Shown in pieces: positions 35,331-47,104 of a stretch of 64,000 bases of DNA (positions within the stretch are counted from its first letter, which is position 1; each line of letters begins with the position of its first letter). The stretch lies in assembly GCF_001649575.2 (NCBI RefSeq), contig NC_051450.1, forward strand, positions 8,921,059 through 8,985,058. The letters are read 5' to 3'. A model generated the notes under the pieces. The model did not search any database. It was not told the DNA's origin and saw only the letters and a program-made list of their open reading frames with translations. Source of the DNA: Kryptolebias marmoratus (taxonomy: Eukaryota > Chordata > Actinopteri > Cyprinodontiformes > Rivulidae). Both the position numbers and the translations under genes were made by a program.

Positions 35331-36764
35331 TCCTATGTAGGTCAGAGTGAATAGGTTCTGCCTCAACACCCCTACCTGAAAATGACAAATTCTGTCCTCT
35401 TTTTCCACCAGATACGTACATCTCAAAATGACGAGAATGGCCTATTTGTGACACATCTCTGGGTTTTACTGCTGCTGATGCCACACAGCAAAAGCTTTTT
35501 CATCTTGACAGTCCTTTTTTTCCCCACAAATGACTAAAGCCATCTTTAGTTCCAAAAAAGGTACTTGTTTCATTGCAGCTCAGCTTGTTTGTCCAACATT
35601 CAGAAACTGTGATTTACCTTCGTATTAACCACTTTACGTATGTATAGCTAGATTTCTTTTTTTTTTTTTCTTTTTTTTTGGTGCAAAGCTTTAAACTCAC
35701 AACTCAGGAGCCAAACAAGAGTTTACAGAGCAAATGTAAAGTTGTTTTTTTTTTAAATTTTTTTAGTTTAACTCTGTGCAGCAAGTGAAATTATTTGCCG
35801 AAGTCAGGTTTGTAATCGAAACCTGTTTAATTAACAAACATTGTTTAGGCCTCCCTTGTCCCACCAAAGCAGCCCAGACTCGTCACGGCACGGATACAGG
35901 TACTCTGGGGGTCTGACACCTGAACATTGGCAGCAAATTTTAACTGGGAGCTGTGGGGTGTCAGGTTGAGCCTCTGTTGACTGGGCTTGTCCAAACAAAT
36001 CCATTGGTTGCGTGATACAGCTGGGATTTGAGAAGTTTGAAGGCTGGGTCAAAGCCCAGTACTCTGTTGATATAAACTGCAATGCAAACTAACGGCTCTT
36101 TTTATTTTTGTTTGTTTTTGTCAAATATCCCGACTTGCTTCACATTTTCAGTCCAGTACCTGACCATTTTAAGTCACAAAGCACACAGACCAATTAAACT
36201 ACCAGATGATCTCAGGTCTACCTCTCAGGCTTTTTACCAGAGTTTTTTTTTTCTTCTGTTTCTTAAGAGCACAACTTTCAAATGCTGTTCAACCAGAGTA
36301 GATCAATATTTTGGGCCTGCACCTTTCTCTTTTGTCCTCCACTTGTTCATATTCTGTAGTTCTATTTTATGTTTTGTATTTTCTTGCAAAAATCAAGAAA
36401 AAGAAAAAAGACAAAGAAAAACAAACAAAAAAACCCTGAACTGAACACAAAAAAAGAAACTATCAAAATGAAAACTATGATGTTATACGAGATTATTGTT
36501 ACATAAATTGTGCTTGAAATTGATGATAATTTTGGATGCAGCTAATTGTCTGCAAGAAGCATGACTGCAGGTATTATCAGCCAGCAGGGAATTCTGTATC
36601 CAGTGGTTGGTTGTATGTTGGGGGGATTATACAGTAAAAGCTGCACTTACACTGATGACCAGTTTATGGACTTTTTATTCCCATGAACACTGTGGTTCAA
36701 GTCACTTGTAAGCTCCAGCCCATGCTTTTATTTTTCACTGTCCACACCTGAAAGACAAAAGGTG
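35331..36764. other. No gene recognised
   Basis: T-runs at 35661-35669 and 35671-35680, A-rich patches around 36395-36460. The 120-codon frame at 36082-36444 is T/A-run driven and featureless. Confidence 0.45.
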
Positions 36765-37250
36765 GCTGATAATGCTTTTGCCTGTGTCTGTGTGTTTGTT
36801 TGTTTGTCTGTTAGCAAAATATCTCGAGAACCATGACGCAGATTTTAATGAACCTCTCAGAAAACCTTCATTGGACGTACACCTACAACTGATTTACATT
36901 TGGAGTCAACCTGAATCAAGATGGCCAACACAGCTAATCAACATTAGCCAATATAAAAATGACTGTAACTCAGTATATTTAACATGCAGTGAGCTAAAAA
37001 TTGGCATGGTAGTAGCTGATAGTCATACCCGATATATACACTGAATGCTTCACATTGTGTATGATCTTTACTCAAAACATTGGCATTAACTGTTGGCATC
37101 AACCCTGCCTGTCTGTTAGCAAAAACGGCTATAACTTCCCTTCCATCCCACAATACGATTATTTTAGTTTAAAACTCTGGCATGAAAGGCAGCAGGCAAT
37201 AAGCATTCCTTCAAAGAATACCATGCCTTTAATCTCCATATGTTATGGCC
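36765..37250 (-). repeat. Dispersed repeat R1, copy 4 (partial dimer, reverse orientation)
   Basis: On the plus strand it reads CTGTTAGCAAAATATCTCGA, CTACAACTGATT, ATCAAGATGGCCAACACAGC (about 36915) and GTAACTCAGT. A second CTGTTAGCAAAAACGG follows, then the 3' block GGCATGAAAGGCAGCAGGCA. Most of the second unit is missing compared with the copy at 42225. Confidence 0.8.
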
Positions 37251-38554
37251 TCTGATATCTTTATTATTTGGTTAATCTTTTAACTGCCGTAACAATATTG
37301 TACTATAAATTTCTCTAAAATGTTTCATTGCCTTCAGATAAAAAAAAAACAAGTGCAGGTGTTTGGAAATGAGATTGGGTTACCAAGCTAGTTTTTTCAT
37401 ATCATTTTCAACCCGTAAAGAGTTCATTAAGTTTGCATCTTTAATAAACCTAAACGTATCGCAAAATCGCGAAGAGAGACAGTTGTATCATTAAGCTCCA
37501 CACAGTGTTCCTAATCAAATGAGCAAAAATGCTTAAATTCTGAGAGAAAAATGTGAGCTGGTTTTTTCTTATAAGGTAATTCCTAAAACATAAATGGATT
37601 GTGTTTTTTTTTTTTGTAAAGAGTACAGAGCAGTTTGAACCTCCTCTGCAAAACTTGTGATGCTTTGCAGAACTAGTTTTATCAGCTGCTAAAATAATCT
37701 GCGAAATGGACAGAGATTAGAAGTATTACGGCAGATGTGATCTGGGATTCTGCGAAGCAATCTCTCTTTTTTTTTTTTTTTTACGACTAGATTGAAAATA
37801 GTGGGCGGTTTTCAGCAGTTACTTTGGAAAAAGCGCTCTAACATAAATGTGGCTGGTTGTGTTGTCCAAAAATTGTATTTTGCAAGCAGAAGCGAGAGTT
37901 ATTTCAAAATGGATCAAATCGGAGTAGATAGCTCAACTAACAAAGGGAAAGAGTGCTGCTAAAAAAACAACAACATTCAAATCTAATGAAAAAGCTTCAC
38001 AGTGTGACTGACAGTCGCAGGAGCTTCACAGCCACAAACATTCTGCACCATGGAGGAAAATAGGAGAGGCTTGAAGACTACAACTACTTCCTCTCAATAT
38101 GTGTAGCCTGAAAGAAAAAGCAGAAAACTGTTTAGCTGTAAATAAATTGCCGCAATATTACGTTTACCTATTTTAATCTCTGTCTTGTCTTGTGGAGTTT
38201 TTGTAATGAAGTGCACAAGGGGGGGGGGAATAAAAAAAAAATAAAACAAGCAACAGCTTCCTGTTAGTTCTGCTCAGTCATGTAACCCGACCTCGAAGAC
38301 AAGTTGGGTGGAAAAAAGCCCATTTCCGTCAGCCTCCCTCTCAAACGGCTCATGAAGACTCATCCTCACGGCTCGGCCCTTTTGGCCTCCTCCTTCCGCT
38401 GCTGCTGTTTGTGTGCGCTCCCGTCCTGCCAGTGTTGTTGTGACACTCGGCTTCCATTAAACCCACATCAGAGCCTCTGCCAAGTGTGTCACTGGGGAGG
38501 AGGAAATTACTGCTGACCCCTTCACCGCTGTCGTCCTCCACCCATCACAAGATC
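37251..38554. other. No gene recognised; CpG-richer 38280-38545
   Basis: T-runs at 37605-37615 and 37768-37782 and a G10 run at 38219-38228. The part at 38280-38545 has more CpG and GC than its surroundings and lies directly before the (GATA)n array. Its frames on both strands (63-70 codons) are unrecognisable. Confidence 0.4.
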
Positions 38555-38730
<176 letters not shown>

Positions 38731-38854
38731 TGGGAATTGAAGCCCTTTAAATATTGTGTTGAAAATTAACTTAAAGTGAATATTTAAATTTTTTTTCCTC
38801 ACAAACATATTTGCTGTAACAATATGTAATGCAGCCTGGTGTCTACATGCCATG

Positions 38855-39090
38855 AACTCAGTACCTAGAAGGCACTTACTGGGTACTTACTGGGTATTTA
38901 CACAGTGATTACTGGGTTCCTAAGTGGTATCTAGAATACGGTCATGGGTACTCTGTTGGTACCAGGTACATAACTCATGTAAACCAGGTACGTACCCTTA
39001 AAGACCCTCCATAAGTGCCTCCATAAGTACCCCATTGGTTCCAGGTACATACTTGTAAGTACCTCTGCAAGTACCCCTGTAGGTATTGGG
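38855..39090. repeat. Degenerate tandem array of GGTAC/TACTGGGTA units
   Basis: GTACC, GGTAC, TACTGGGTA, AAGTACC and GGTACATA recur on both strands every 10-25 bases, for example at about 38876-38915 and 38954-39075. It looks like an old minisatellite or the end of a repeat family. There is no coding content. Confidence 0.55.
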
Positions 39091-39774
39091 CTGTATTATG
39101 TATTGCTGCCAAGTATATTTGAAAAAAGCAGAAATGGTTTATTATTACTCACAGAAAGGTGGAAAATCAGAAAGCGAATCCAACAAGATTGTAAATATGT
39201 TACTTCTCTTATAGTTTACTTCAAATCAAGTATGCTACTATCAAACCATCTTCAATTGTATGAAAATATTTGCTGAAAACATCGAAGGTCTAAGCTCACT
39301 ATTCTTTACAAAACTGTACTGAAGAATCTTCAAAAAATGCTATAAAATGAACACAAAGCAAATCTCTATTAAAGATAACAAAACTGATACATCCACAGAT
39401 TTAGAAAGAACGCTGAGAAAGTTTCTGAACCATCTTTCTAAAAGCCAAACAATAGCCAACATTTTTGTAACTTACAAAGCTAAATTTACATCCTAAACTT
39501 CCTATAAAGCATTAAAGTTTCAAGCTGCTGGTGGAGATTCTCAGGTAATCCTGAGAGCTAAAATCAAAGGCAACTGGGCTATTTTTGATTCTTAAAACTT
39601 TCCTTTAATGAAAAGCGAAATGTCTTCGAGCATAACAAAAGAAGTCCAGTTCCCCCTGATTTAATTTGACAGTTTCAAATATTTTAGGCACTTTATCCTA
39701 AATTAAAGCACTTTTCATGCAAGGCCGCATTGAGGTTTTGTGCTCATTCTAGGACATCATATAACATAAGACAG
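39091..39774. other. No gene recognised
   Basis: AT-rich spacer with no supported feature. Confidence 0.45.
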
Positions 39775-40010
39775 AAAGATGGATAGAGAGAGGAAGTTTC
39801 AGTTAGAGGTCTACATACATCTATCATGGGCATGAATGTTATAATAAATTGGGGTTTTAGATTATTTATTTGGACCATTCTTTCTCCAGGGTGGAATGAC
39901 ACAACTTACAACTTCAAACATTTTTTTAAAACAAGACTTTGGTGCCCAAGTTTGAATTCACTGTGGATTTTCTTTCATACAGGTCCAAAACTATACAGGC
40001 TCAAACACAT

Positions 40011-40041
<31 letters not shown>

Positions 40042-40830
40042 CTGATGCTGACTTTCAGCTCTAATAACATCTATTTGGTGACCATGATTGATAGTTCTGG
40101 TATGATGATTGGTAGATACACAATTGGTTGGTAAATCCTAATTGACTGCAGCTGATAGCTTCTCTTTGCCAGCACAAAAAGGGTTTGTTTCACAGCCTTT
40201 ACTAAACTGACCAAAATTGTGTTATTTTCAGATGAAAGGAAGTGGGTTAGGATACTCAGGAACAACCCAGGAACCACCAAGGCTGCAGGCTGCCATGAAC
40301 TGGAAACAGCTGGAACGCCAGTGTCCTTGTCCACATTGACGCCATTTTTATATCATGCAGACACAGAGAGTGTGGCGACCAAGAGAGAAGCCCCTGCTTT
40401 AAAAAGCCACACCTTCAAGCTCGACTGAAATGGCCAAACCAAGTGCTTTCTGGAGAAAAGTTTTATGAGACAAAGATTGAGCTACTTGGCCACAATGACC
40501 AGAAGTATGCTTGGAGGAGTCAAGGAGAGGCGTTCACACTTAAGAACTACTTCCTGTTGGTACACTTAAGTACCAACAGTCAAGCATGCTGGTGGCAGCA
40601 TCATCCTGTGGTCAAATAACCAGAATTATGCCAGAAGCTTGTTTATGGCCCCAAAAAGGGTGTGATCAATGTGCAACTTGCTAAGGGACATTTGACTAAA
40701 TATTAGTGACCCTGGATGTATAATTTAAATCCTGTGTGATCCACAATAAATTCAAACTTGTTTCCCCAGTTCTTGTTTTTCAAAATCATTGAAGTTGTAT
40801 ATTATATAAGCAGTTCAGGCTGGAAAAAGA
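39775..40830 (+). pseudogene. Tc1/mariner transposon relic
   Basis: At about 40460-40540 the plus strand reads FYETKIELLGHNDQKYAWRS followed by QGEAF. This matches the Tc1 block W-S-D-E-T-K-I-E-L-F-G-H-N-D that carries the first catalytic Asp. Here that Asp is lost, because the frame begins FYE in place of SDE. A GGGSIMLWG-like block follows in broken frames (about 40590-40615). The second catalytic motif (DNDPKHT) is not found, so the 3' half is deleted. The flanks (about 39775-40440 and 40740-40830) resemble the end regions of a common fish Tc1 element; ends are approximate. An A27 run at 40015-40041 and a small inverted duplication at 40554-40579 lie inside. Confidence 0.7.
40015..40041 (+). 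repeat. A27 homopolymer
   Basis: An uninterrupted A-run inside the Tc1 relic; a retrotransposed poly-A tail is possible but no insert boundary is seen. Confidence 0.9.
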
Positions 40831-42224
40831 ATGGTTTCCAGGGTTCAAATCGATCATTAAAAGATGCAAATTAATATGACATTCGCGCCAATGAGTGTAA
40901 ATGTCAGACAGACAGACAGATGGAGTTCTCTTGTATTTCCCGAACCAAACTTGTCATGTTTGTGCGGCCGTTTGAAGCCAACAAAACGTTATCTCGCAGG
41001 GAGTGTCGAGTCCTCCGACATTGTTCCACTATTACACTCGAACAATTCTGATTTCACCAGACTCCTCTGGGACCTGGTGGCTGGAAAACTTGGATTGCCT
41101 TCTATTTTCAGCACTCCCTTAAAATGACCTTTAATTTCGCTGTTTTATCAAAGCACCAGAATCTAGTGGAGACCGAGGGAGAATAAATTGAGTCGGGGAA
41201 AAGAAAAAGAAAAAAAAAAAAAGCAAAAGAGATGGTATAGCTGAGTGACTGTACTGCTTTAACAAGAAAGAAAAAGAAGAAGAAAAGTCTCTTGCCACCA
41301 GCGTTAGTAATGCAACACCAGAGGTTTCCGCAGCAGATGTCAAATAGCATTCCCGCGGTTGTGAGCAGACGTAGTTAAAACAAGCTTGTCAGTTATAGCT
41401 GGGGTGATGAAAGCCTTTTCGCAATCCACACAGCTGAGCGGTGGACCGCATAGAGGCGTTGGTGGCGTCCTCCATATGGAGACCATGTGCATGTGGGCTA
41501 TGCATGCAGTCAAACTATGGCCAAGAGTTTGATTTGAAAGAATCATTGTTTAACACTCAAAGGACATGTGCACAGATTCTTTGGGGTGAGCACAATGCCC
41601 CCCCCAGAACACAAGGAGGATGGATGTTTTTCAATAAACAATGGTTTGTAGGAAAGAAATCTGGATGATGGCGTGCAGCTGAGTTATTATTATCCAAATG
41701 GTCCTCCTCCTGCAGCTGCAGCAGACGGCACAAGGTCCTTGTCATTGTCCAGGAGTCAGGTGCATAAAAAAGAGAAATAGGGAAATTACGCGTAAATCAA
41801 ATTCCCTTCACTGGGGCCCGGAGAGCTCAGCTGCTTCGCCGGGAAGTTTTAGAAATATTTCTTTCATTCTGTACCCGTGTGCCCATAATTCAGTGGTCCT
41901 TCTCGCATCTGACTGTGGTAGGAATTCACAATCGCAGCCAGCTCCTTTATTATTTCTGAAGAGGGGCGGCAAGGAAGCGAGCTGCGCAGAGGAGGGGAGG
42001 GGAGGGGAGCCGATGAGTTTATCAGAATACCAAAGACAGCAGCTCCTGTTGTTCCGAGTTCGATCAGCATATTCCTGGCACATGCTTCAAGTAAGACATC
42101 TGAGTCCAAGCTCCACCTGCCTGCTGCTTTTATTTCCTGCTGCGAAGCTTGTTTGAAGCTTTAAATTAAATGCTAGGAATCGTTAGATATCGTTTGTGCA
42201 TTTATATCACCTGCCACGAATGTT
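40831..42224. other. No gene recognised; 152-codon frame at 41698-42156
   Basis: The plus-strand frame at 41698-42156 is the longest non-repeat frame in the window, but its protein (MVLLLQLQQTAQGPCHCPGV at the start) has no domain. Two other frames overlap it on the minus strand. Its composition is CpG- and GC-enriched (41810-42010, with repeated GAGGGGAGGGGA at 41992). I treat it as chance. Confidence 0.4.
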
Positions 42225-42930
42225 TCTTTTGGTCTGTGTTCGTGTATCTGTTAGCAAAATATCTCATGGACAACTACATGAATTTCAATGAAACATGCTC
42301 AATGTAAATACTGAATATACATCTACAACTGATTAAGTTTAGGAGTCAATTTGATTCAAGATGGCCACCACAGCTAACTGACCTTAAAAACACAAAGATT
42401 ACTCTAACTCGGTCAGTTTTACAGATATTTACCAAATTTCTGGCTTGGCAGTAGTTAAGACTGATTCTCAATACATAATATGAGATTTACCAGATTGCAC
42501 AAGATCTATATTTAAAATTTTGACATTTACTATATGGAGTAAACTGTGTCTGTTAGCAAACTATCTCATAAACCACTGGATGAACTTTAATGAAACTTTC
42601 AGGAAGTAATCATTTGATCTACATCTACAACCGATTAAGTTTTAGAGACAATCCAATTCAAGGTGACCGCCTCAGCTAGATCGTATTAGCCAACACATAA
42701 ATGGCTGTAACTCAGTCCACTTTACCGCTATTGAGCTAAAATTTGATGGGGTAGTAGCCGAGACATTGCATGTGAGATTACGTCTAACACTATTTTCACT
42801 GTTTTTTCAAAAACGGCTACGACTCCTTCATTCCGCAGCAGAAGATGCTCTTAGTCTAAAACGCTGGCATGAAAGGCAGCAGGCAATACGTTTTCCTTCA
42901 AGGAATGCTAAGCCTTTAATTGTTTTCAAA
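42225..42930 (-). repeat. Dispersed repeat R1, copy 5 (best dimer, reverse orientation)
   Basis: Two units begin CTGTTAGCAAAATATCTCAT (42248) and CTGTTAGCAAACTATCTCAT (42550), a period of 302 bp. Each is followed by CTACAACTGATTAAGTTT or CTACAACCGATTAAGTTT and CAAGATGGCCACC (42357) or CAAGGTGACCGCC. The unit ends with TTGAGCTAAAATTTGATGGG and the shared 3' block TGGCATGAAAGGCAGCAGGC, then CTTCAAGGAATGC. Confidence 0.85.
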
Positions 42931-44799
42931 AAATCAAATCCAAACGGGGTTTGAAGTTCATCAAAAGGACCATTTTAAACAGCCACCTTTTGTTTTAAAA
43001 ATAACAGAAGGTCTTGTGGATCTGCTGTAGGCTGGCTTTTATAGATTTTATTCTTGCCTGTGCATACAGTCTTTGGGAATATTGTCTATGGATTTTAAAA
43101 TGGGGGCCTCAGCTGTTTTTGAAACCTATAAAGGAATGATAATTAACCAGCAGTGTGGCCTGGGAATCTATTGTCAGCAAATGCAAAAAACTGCGCTGTG
43201 CTGCAGTGCAGCGTTGAGGAAAAAAAAAAAGAAAAAAAAAAACTGGCTTTGATCTGCCTGCTTCTGGAAGAAGCTCTGACAAGCTCTGTTGTCACTTTTT
43301 TAGCCCCGTAAAAAGAATTGCTGGCCGTGATGGAAAAGGTTCAAAAATACGCCACCAAATCCCAGCTAGCGGGTCATCTGCCCCGTTATCTAATATGATC
43401 TAATCTCCTGGTTTTTTCTCCCCTGGCAGAGGACACATGGGCAGACAGCAAAACATGTCAGGGATATTGGATATGTTATGGTGGTGTTTGCTAGAGGTGT
43501 CTACCTCAACTTTTCCTTGGACTCTGATGAGCTGAGGGACCGTTATTCCCCAGGTGATTCTGGCTGCGATTAACTCTGCTGATTCTCAGTGTGTCATTTC
43601 CAAACGTGTGTAGGTGTGTGTGTGTGTGTGGGTGGGTGTAGCACCAAAACCAGTAATCTCACACAGGAATTGGTGAGTTTTTTTTTTTCTTTCACATTTT
43701 CGTTGTTGTTGTAGACGTGAGCCGTGGATATAGTTTGTTTCTGTATACCGAAAAGGAAAAAAAAGAACAACTTTGCACCTCTAAATTATTTTCCTGCCCG
43801 AAAACGATCTTTAAAATTTTCCCCTGCTGTTTTTATTTAAATAGGAGGAGAGATAAAAGGTTTCATCAGCAATCGTGCTGAAACAAGGAGACAGCAATAT
43901 ATTACTGCATCAGATGAACAGAGCTTGAAATGCTGCCTTGAATCTCTTGTCTCAATTATTCGTTGAATAGCGCTGACATTGAGGATGCCTTTAAATTGTG
44001 CCAAGTGTTCGCAGAAACTCTTTGTTCAGGCAAAGAAAAGGGGAGTTTATTTCGCACCTTTCAACAAGGTTGTTGAAAGGTGCTAAGCGGTGGTGAAGAA
44101 CAAGGCAATTAAAAGGCAACTGAAGTGAAAGAGATCTGATTTTAACTGGTTGTTTTTTTTTCCTTTTTCTATTTCCTTTGCGATAACTGTTGAAGTGCCG
44201 AAAAAAAACAGTTCATCAAAAAGAACATTCTGATCACTTCCTGATGCTATAGTATGAAAAAAATCCTGCCGTTCCAAGAGAAAATATTAGGGACAATTTG
44301 AAGGTTTTGACAATTTTTAAGCTTGTACCAAGCTTGTTTAAACTGCCAAAACACAAAAAAGTGACCTTTTTTTAAATGTCTAATTAGTGGTAGGGTCATT
44401 AAATAAAAGGCTGGCTTTATTACAAAATAAGAATAGTTGCCTACTGTGGTACAATGCACATCTCATAAATGCTTCACAATTATAACAATGCAGGAATGTG
44501 ATCTTTTATACAGTTTATACATTAAAAAGGCATCTTGTCAGCTTAAAATTTAATACAATGTTGTGTCCCAAAATACTATTAATCTTTTTAGAAGACAATT
44601 TTTTAAACTGAATTGAAGTTATCAGGTCGCTACTAAACTTTTCCCTTTTAAATCCATAGGTATGCCTCTGGTTGGGCTGGGTTGTATATTGTTCCTGTTT
44701 AACATATTATGCCTTTCATTGTTAGATCCTAACATGACATTAATAAAGGCCAAAAGCCAAAATGATCAGGTGACAAAATTGTGGTGCATCCTTGTGACC
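42931..44799. other. No gene recognised
   Basis: Poly-A tracts at 43219-43241 and a short GT-rich run at 43610-43635. All frames are below 75 codons without domains. Confidence 0.45.
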
Positions 44800-44996
44800 A
44801 CTTAGACCAGAAGTGCCCAATCCCAGTCCACGAGTGCCACTATCCAACATGTTTTTGATGTTTCTCTGCTTTGACACACCTGATTTAAATACCAGGTTTC
44901 TGCAGAACCTGAAGACCTGCTGAAGAGGAGGAAAACATCTAAAACGTGCAGGATAGTGGCCCTCGAGGACCTGGAATGGGCACCACTGATTTAGAC
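44800..44996. mobile_element. hAT-type MITE, 181 bp, with 8-bp target duplication
   Basis: The element spans 44808-44988. The ends are inverted: CAGAAGTGCCCAATCC on the left and GGAATGGGCACCACTG on the right, whose complement differs at three of 16 positions. Target duplications are ACTTAGAC (44800-44807) and ATTTAGAC (44989-44996), seven of eight bases alike and fitting the hAT preference nTnTAGAn. The interior has TTTGACACACCTGATTTAAA and GGAAAACATCTAAAACGTGC, blocks common in fish non-autonomous hAT elements. It has no coding content. A complete, probably recent insertion. Confidence 0.85.
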
Positions 44997-45244
44997 CGAG
45001 CCCCTGTGTTTGTTCCATATTCACACCAAGATGGTGTCCCAATTATTTTCATAAAGTAGTACATCTTTCTGGGTCTATAAATGAGTATTGGTTCAAATGT
45101 TCCACTATGAAATGCAATACTCCTTCAAGAAGTCATACATCAACCGTTGCCAATATGTCTTTAAGTAAAAATATATTATTTGTGTAGTTATTTTATTTGC
45201 AACAGATTTGTCATGAAGTTAAGAGTTTAACAGTTTAAATAGGA
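44997..45244. other. No gene recognised
   Basis: Short spacer, nothing supported. Confidence 0.5.
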
Positions 45245-45854
45245 CTCAAAGCACCAACCACAAATCACACACACAAAATAAAAGTCAAAAGGTTTTATTG
45301 TTACACGTATGGATATGTACAATACATTCAATCCACACCAATGGACTAAAGAGAGACAGCTGATTATTGAATGATCGAGGTGCTCAAAGTTTTGCCAATG
45401 TTTCTTGTTTGTTTTTCTTGTGCAGGCAGGAGAGGACTAGACAGGTTCATATGCCTGAAGAGGAGAGAGAAGGAGGAGGGAGAGGAAGAAGATGGTGGAG
45501 AGTGGGCAGGCAGGCGAGGATCCAGGTCAGTATGAAGGCTGAGACTTACTTCAGTTAGGAGGTAAGTAGATTGGTAGATTTACAAGAAAGCTTCAAGAGG
45601 TTTCAGCGAGATAAGCTTCAACGCAGTGGTCACAAAACGCAAACGTAGACATAATTCAGATACAGAAGACTACAAAAAACAATAGCACATAGGCACACAA
45701 GATCCCTAAAGTGACTGCAACAGTGTGGTAAAGAGCAGCGTCCCAACTCAACCTTTTAATTTGTGCTTGGTTGTGTGGTAATGAGTTGCAGGTGTGACCA
45801 CTTGATCCAGAGATGGAGGCAACAGCACCACCTGCTGGGCGAAGAAGTCTTACA
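45245..45854 (-). mobile_element. LTR-like element, minus strand
   Basis: Read on the minus strand it starts TGTAAGACTTCTTCGCCCAG and goes through a CAGGTGGTGCTGTTGCCTCC block. It then has a CT-rich stretch and ends with a polyadenylation signal (AATAAA, complement at about 45295) followed by CCTTTTGACTTTTATTTTGT. This order is typical of small fish LTRs. The 3' boundary is not fixed and no target duplication is visible, so this could be a truncated copy. The plus-strand tract TTTGTTTTTCTTGTGCAG before an open stretch (45427-45524, donor-like end at 45525) mimics an exon but is part of the repeat. Confidence 0.5.
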
Positions 45855-45954
45855 ACTGAGTTTTAAATGAACTACTCGAGGAACACAGTTTTGACTCAAA
45901 CAGGAATAACAGAAATCGCACTAGTGTAAGCCTAATAAAGCAAAAGTAAATAAG

Positions 45955-46842
45955 TAAAAATTTATTTGTAGAGCACATTTCAGCAGCAAGGCATTCAAAG
46001 GGCCTTACATTATAAAAACATCAGTAAAAACATCAGTAGAATCATCAGCCTTCATTTAAAGGAATTTAGTGTTTCGGCTGTTTTTGTAGTTTTCCAGGAG
46101 TTTGTTCCAGATTGATGGTGCATAGAAACTGAAAACTGCTTCTCCATGTTTGGTTCTGGTTCTAGGGATACAAAGTAGACCAGAACCAGAAGACCTGAAT
46201 GTTCTGGAGGGTTGGTACGATGATAATAAGTCTGTAATGTATTATGGTGCTAGACCGTTCAGCGATTTATAAACTAATAGAAGTATTTTAAAGTCTATTC
46301 TCTGTGCTACAGGGAGCCAGTGTAGGGACTTTAAAACTGGGGTGATGTGCTCTATTTTTCTGGTCTTGGTGAGAACACGAGCAGCAGCATTTTGGATCAG
46401 CTGCAGCTGTCTGATTGATTTTTTTGGCAGACCTGTGAAGACGCTGTTGCAGTAATCGAGACGACTAAAGATGAACGCGTGCATAATTTTCTCTAGGTCT
46501 TGTTGTGACATTAGTCCTTTAATTCTGGAGATGTTCTTCAGGTGGTAGACTTTGTAACTGTTTTTATGTCCCTTAAGGTTCAGGTCTGAGTCCATTACTA
46601 CACCCAGGTTTTGGGCCTGATCTCTAGTTTTTAGCTGTAATACCTGAAGCTGCGCGCTGACTCTTGATCGTTCCTCTTTAGGTCCAAAGATAATAATTTC
46701 AGTCTTGTTTCTGTTCAGCTGGAGAAAGTTTTGGCACATCCACGCATTGATTTGTTCTAAGCATCTGTTCAGTGCTAGGATAGGTTCAGAGTCACCTGGT
46801 GACATCGTAATATAGAGCTGTATAGTTATGGTACCTATGCAG
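45955..46842 (-). pseudogene. CR1/L2/Rex1-like LINE, 3' end of reverse transcriptase, nearly intact
   Basis: The minus-strand frame from about 46840 gives the second half of the reverse-transcriptase ORF. Motifs in order: [20 protein letters not shown] (RT palm/thumb), [47 protein letters not shown] and [13 protein letters not shown]. At 46239-46241 a stop replaces a lysine after NGLAP. The frame then continues with YITDLL, RTRTKHGEAVFSFYAPSIWN and KLLENYKN to a natural stop near 46053. About 260 codons therefore lack only one stop. The 3' tail is short and AT-rich (GTAAATAAGTAAAAATTTAT at about 45946). The catalytic FADD box and N-terminal endonuclease are missing, as in a 5'-truncated copy. 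Confidence 0.9.
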
Positions 46843-46889
46843 ACTCAAAAGTGTGAATATAGTTTCTAATTGTTAAGATAACAGGGCAT

Positions 46890-47104
46890 TATTTTGGCTG
46901 TATTTCTCAGGTGAAAGTAAGTGGACTAAAAAACAGATTTAGAAGGTTTATCAACATTTTTTTAGAGGGTAATTTTGTTTGAGAAGCTAGAGAACCAAGG
47001 GAGTGGAGAACATTACGAAGAACTTGATTTGGGGTGAATAACAACATTTCCGCTTCACTTCGATTTAGCTGAAGAAAATTCAAATATCCACCTCCTAATC
47101 TCAA
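46890..47104 (-). pseudogene. Second LINE reverse-transcriptase fragment, highly decayed
   Basis: A minus-strand frame contains YLNFLQLNRSEAEMLLFTPN, which fits the RT segment NFLQLNxxKTEVLLF of L2-like LINEs. Downstream residues (LHSLGSLASQTKLPS) keep a weak resemblance. It lies about 50 bp upstream of the main fragment but covers the same RT segment, so it is a separate, older copy. Confidence 0.5.

Noticed and set aside
41698..42156. 152-codon plus-strand open frame
   Set aside because: No recognisable domain, other frames overlap it on the minus strand, and there is no splice or start support. GC-rich sequence lowers the rate of stop codons.
45427..45524. Exon-like stretch with a strong acceptor and a donor-like end
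   Set aside because: It lies inside an LTR-like element on the opposite strand, whose CT-rich part explains the acceptor-like tract.
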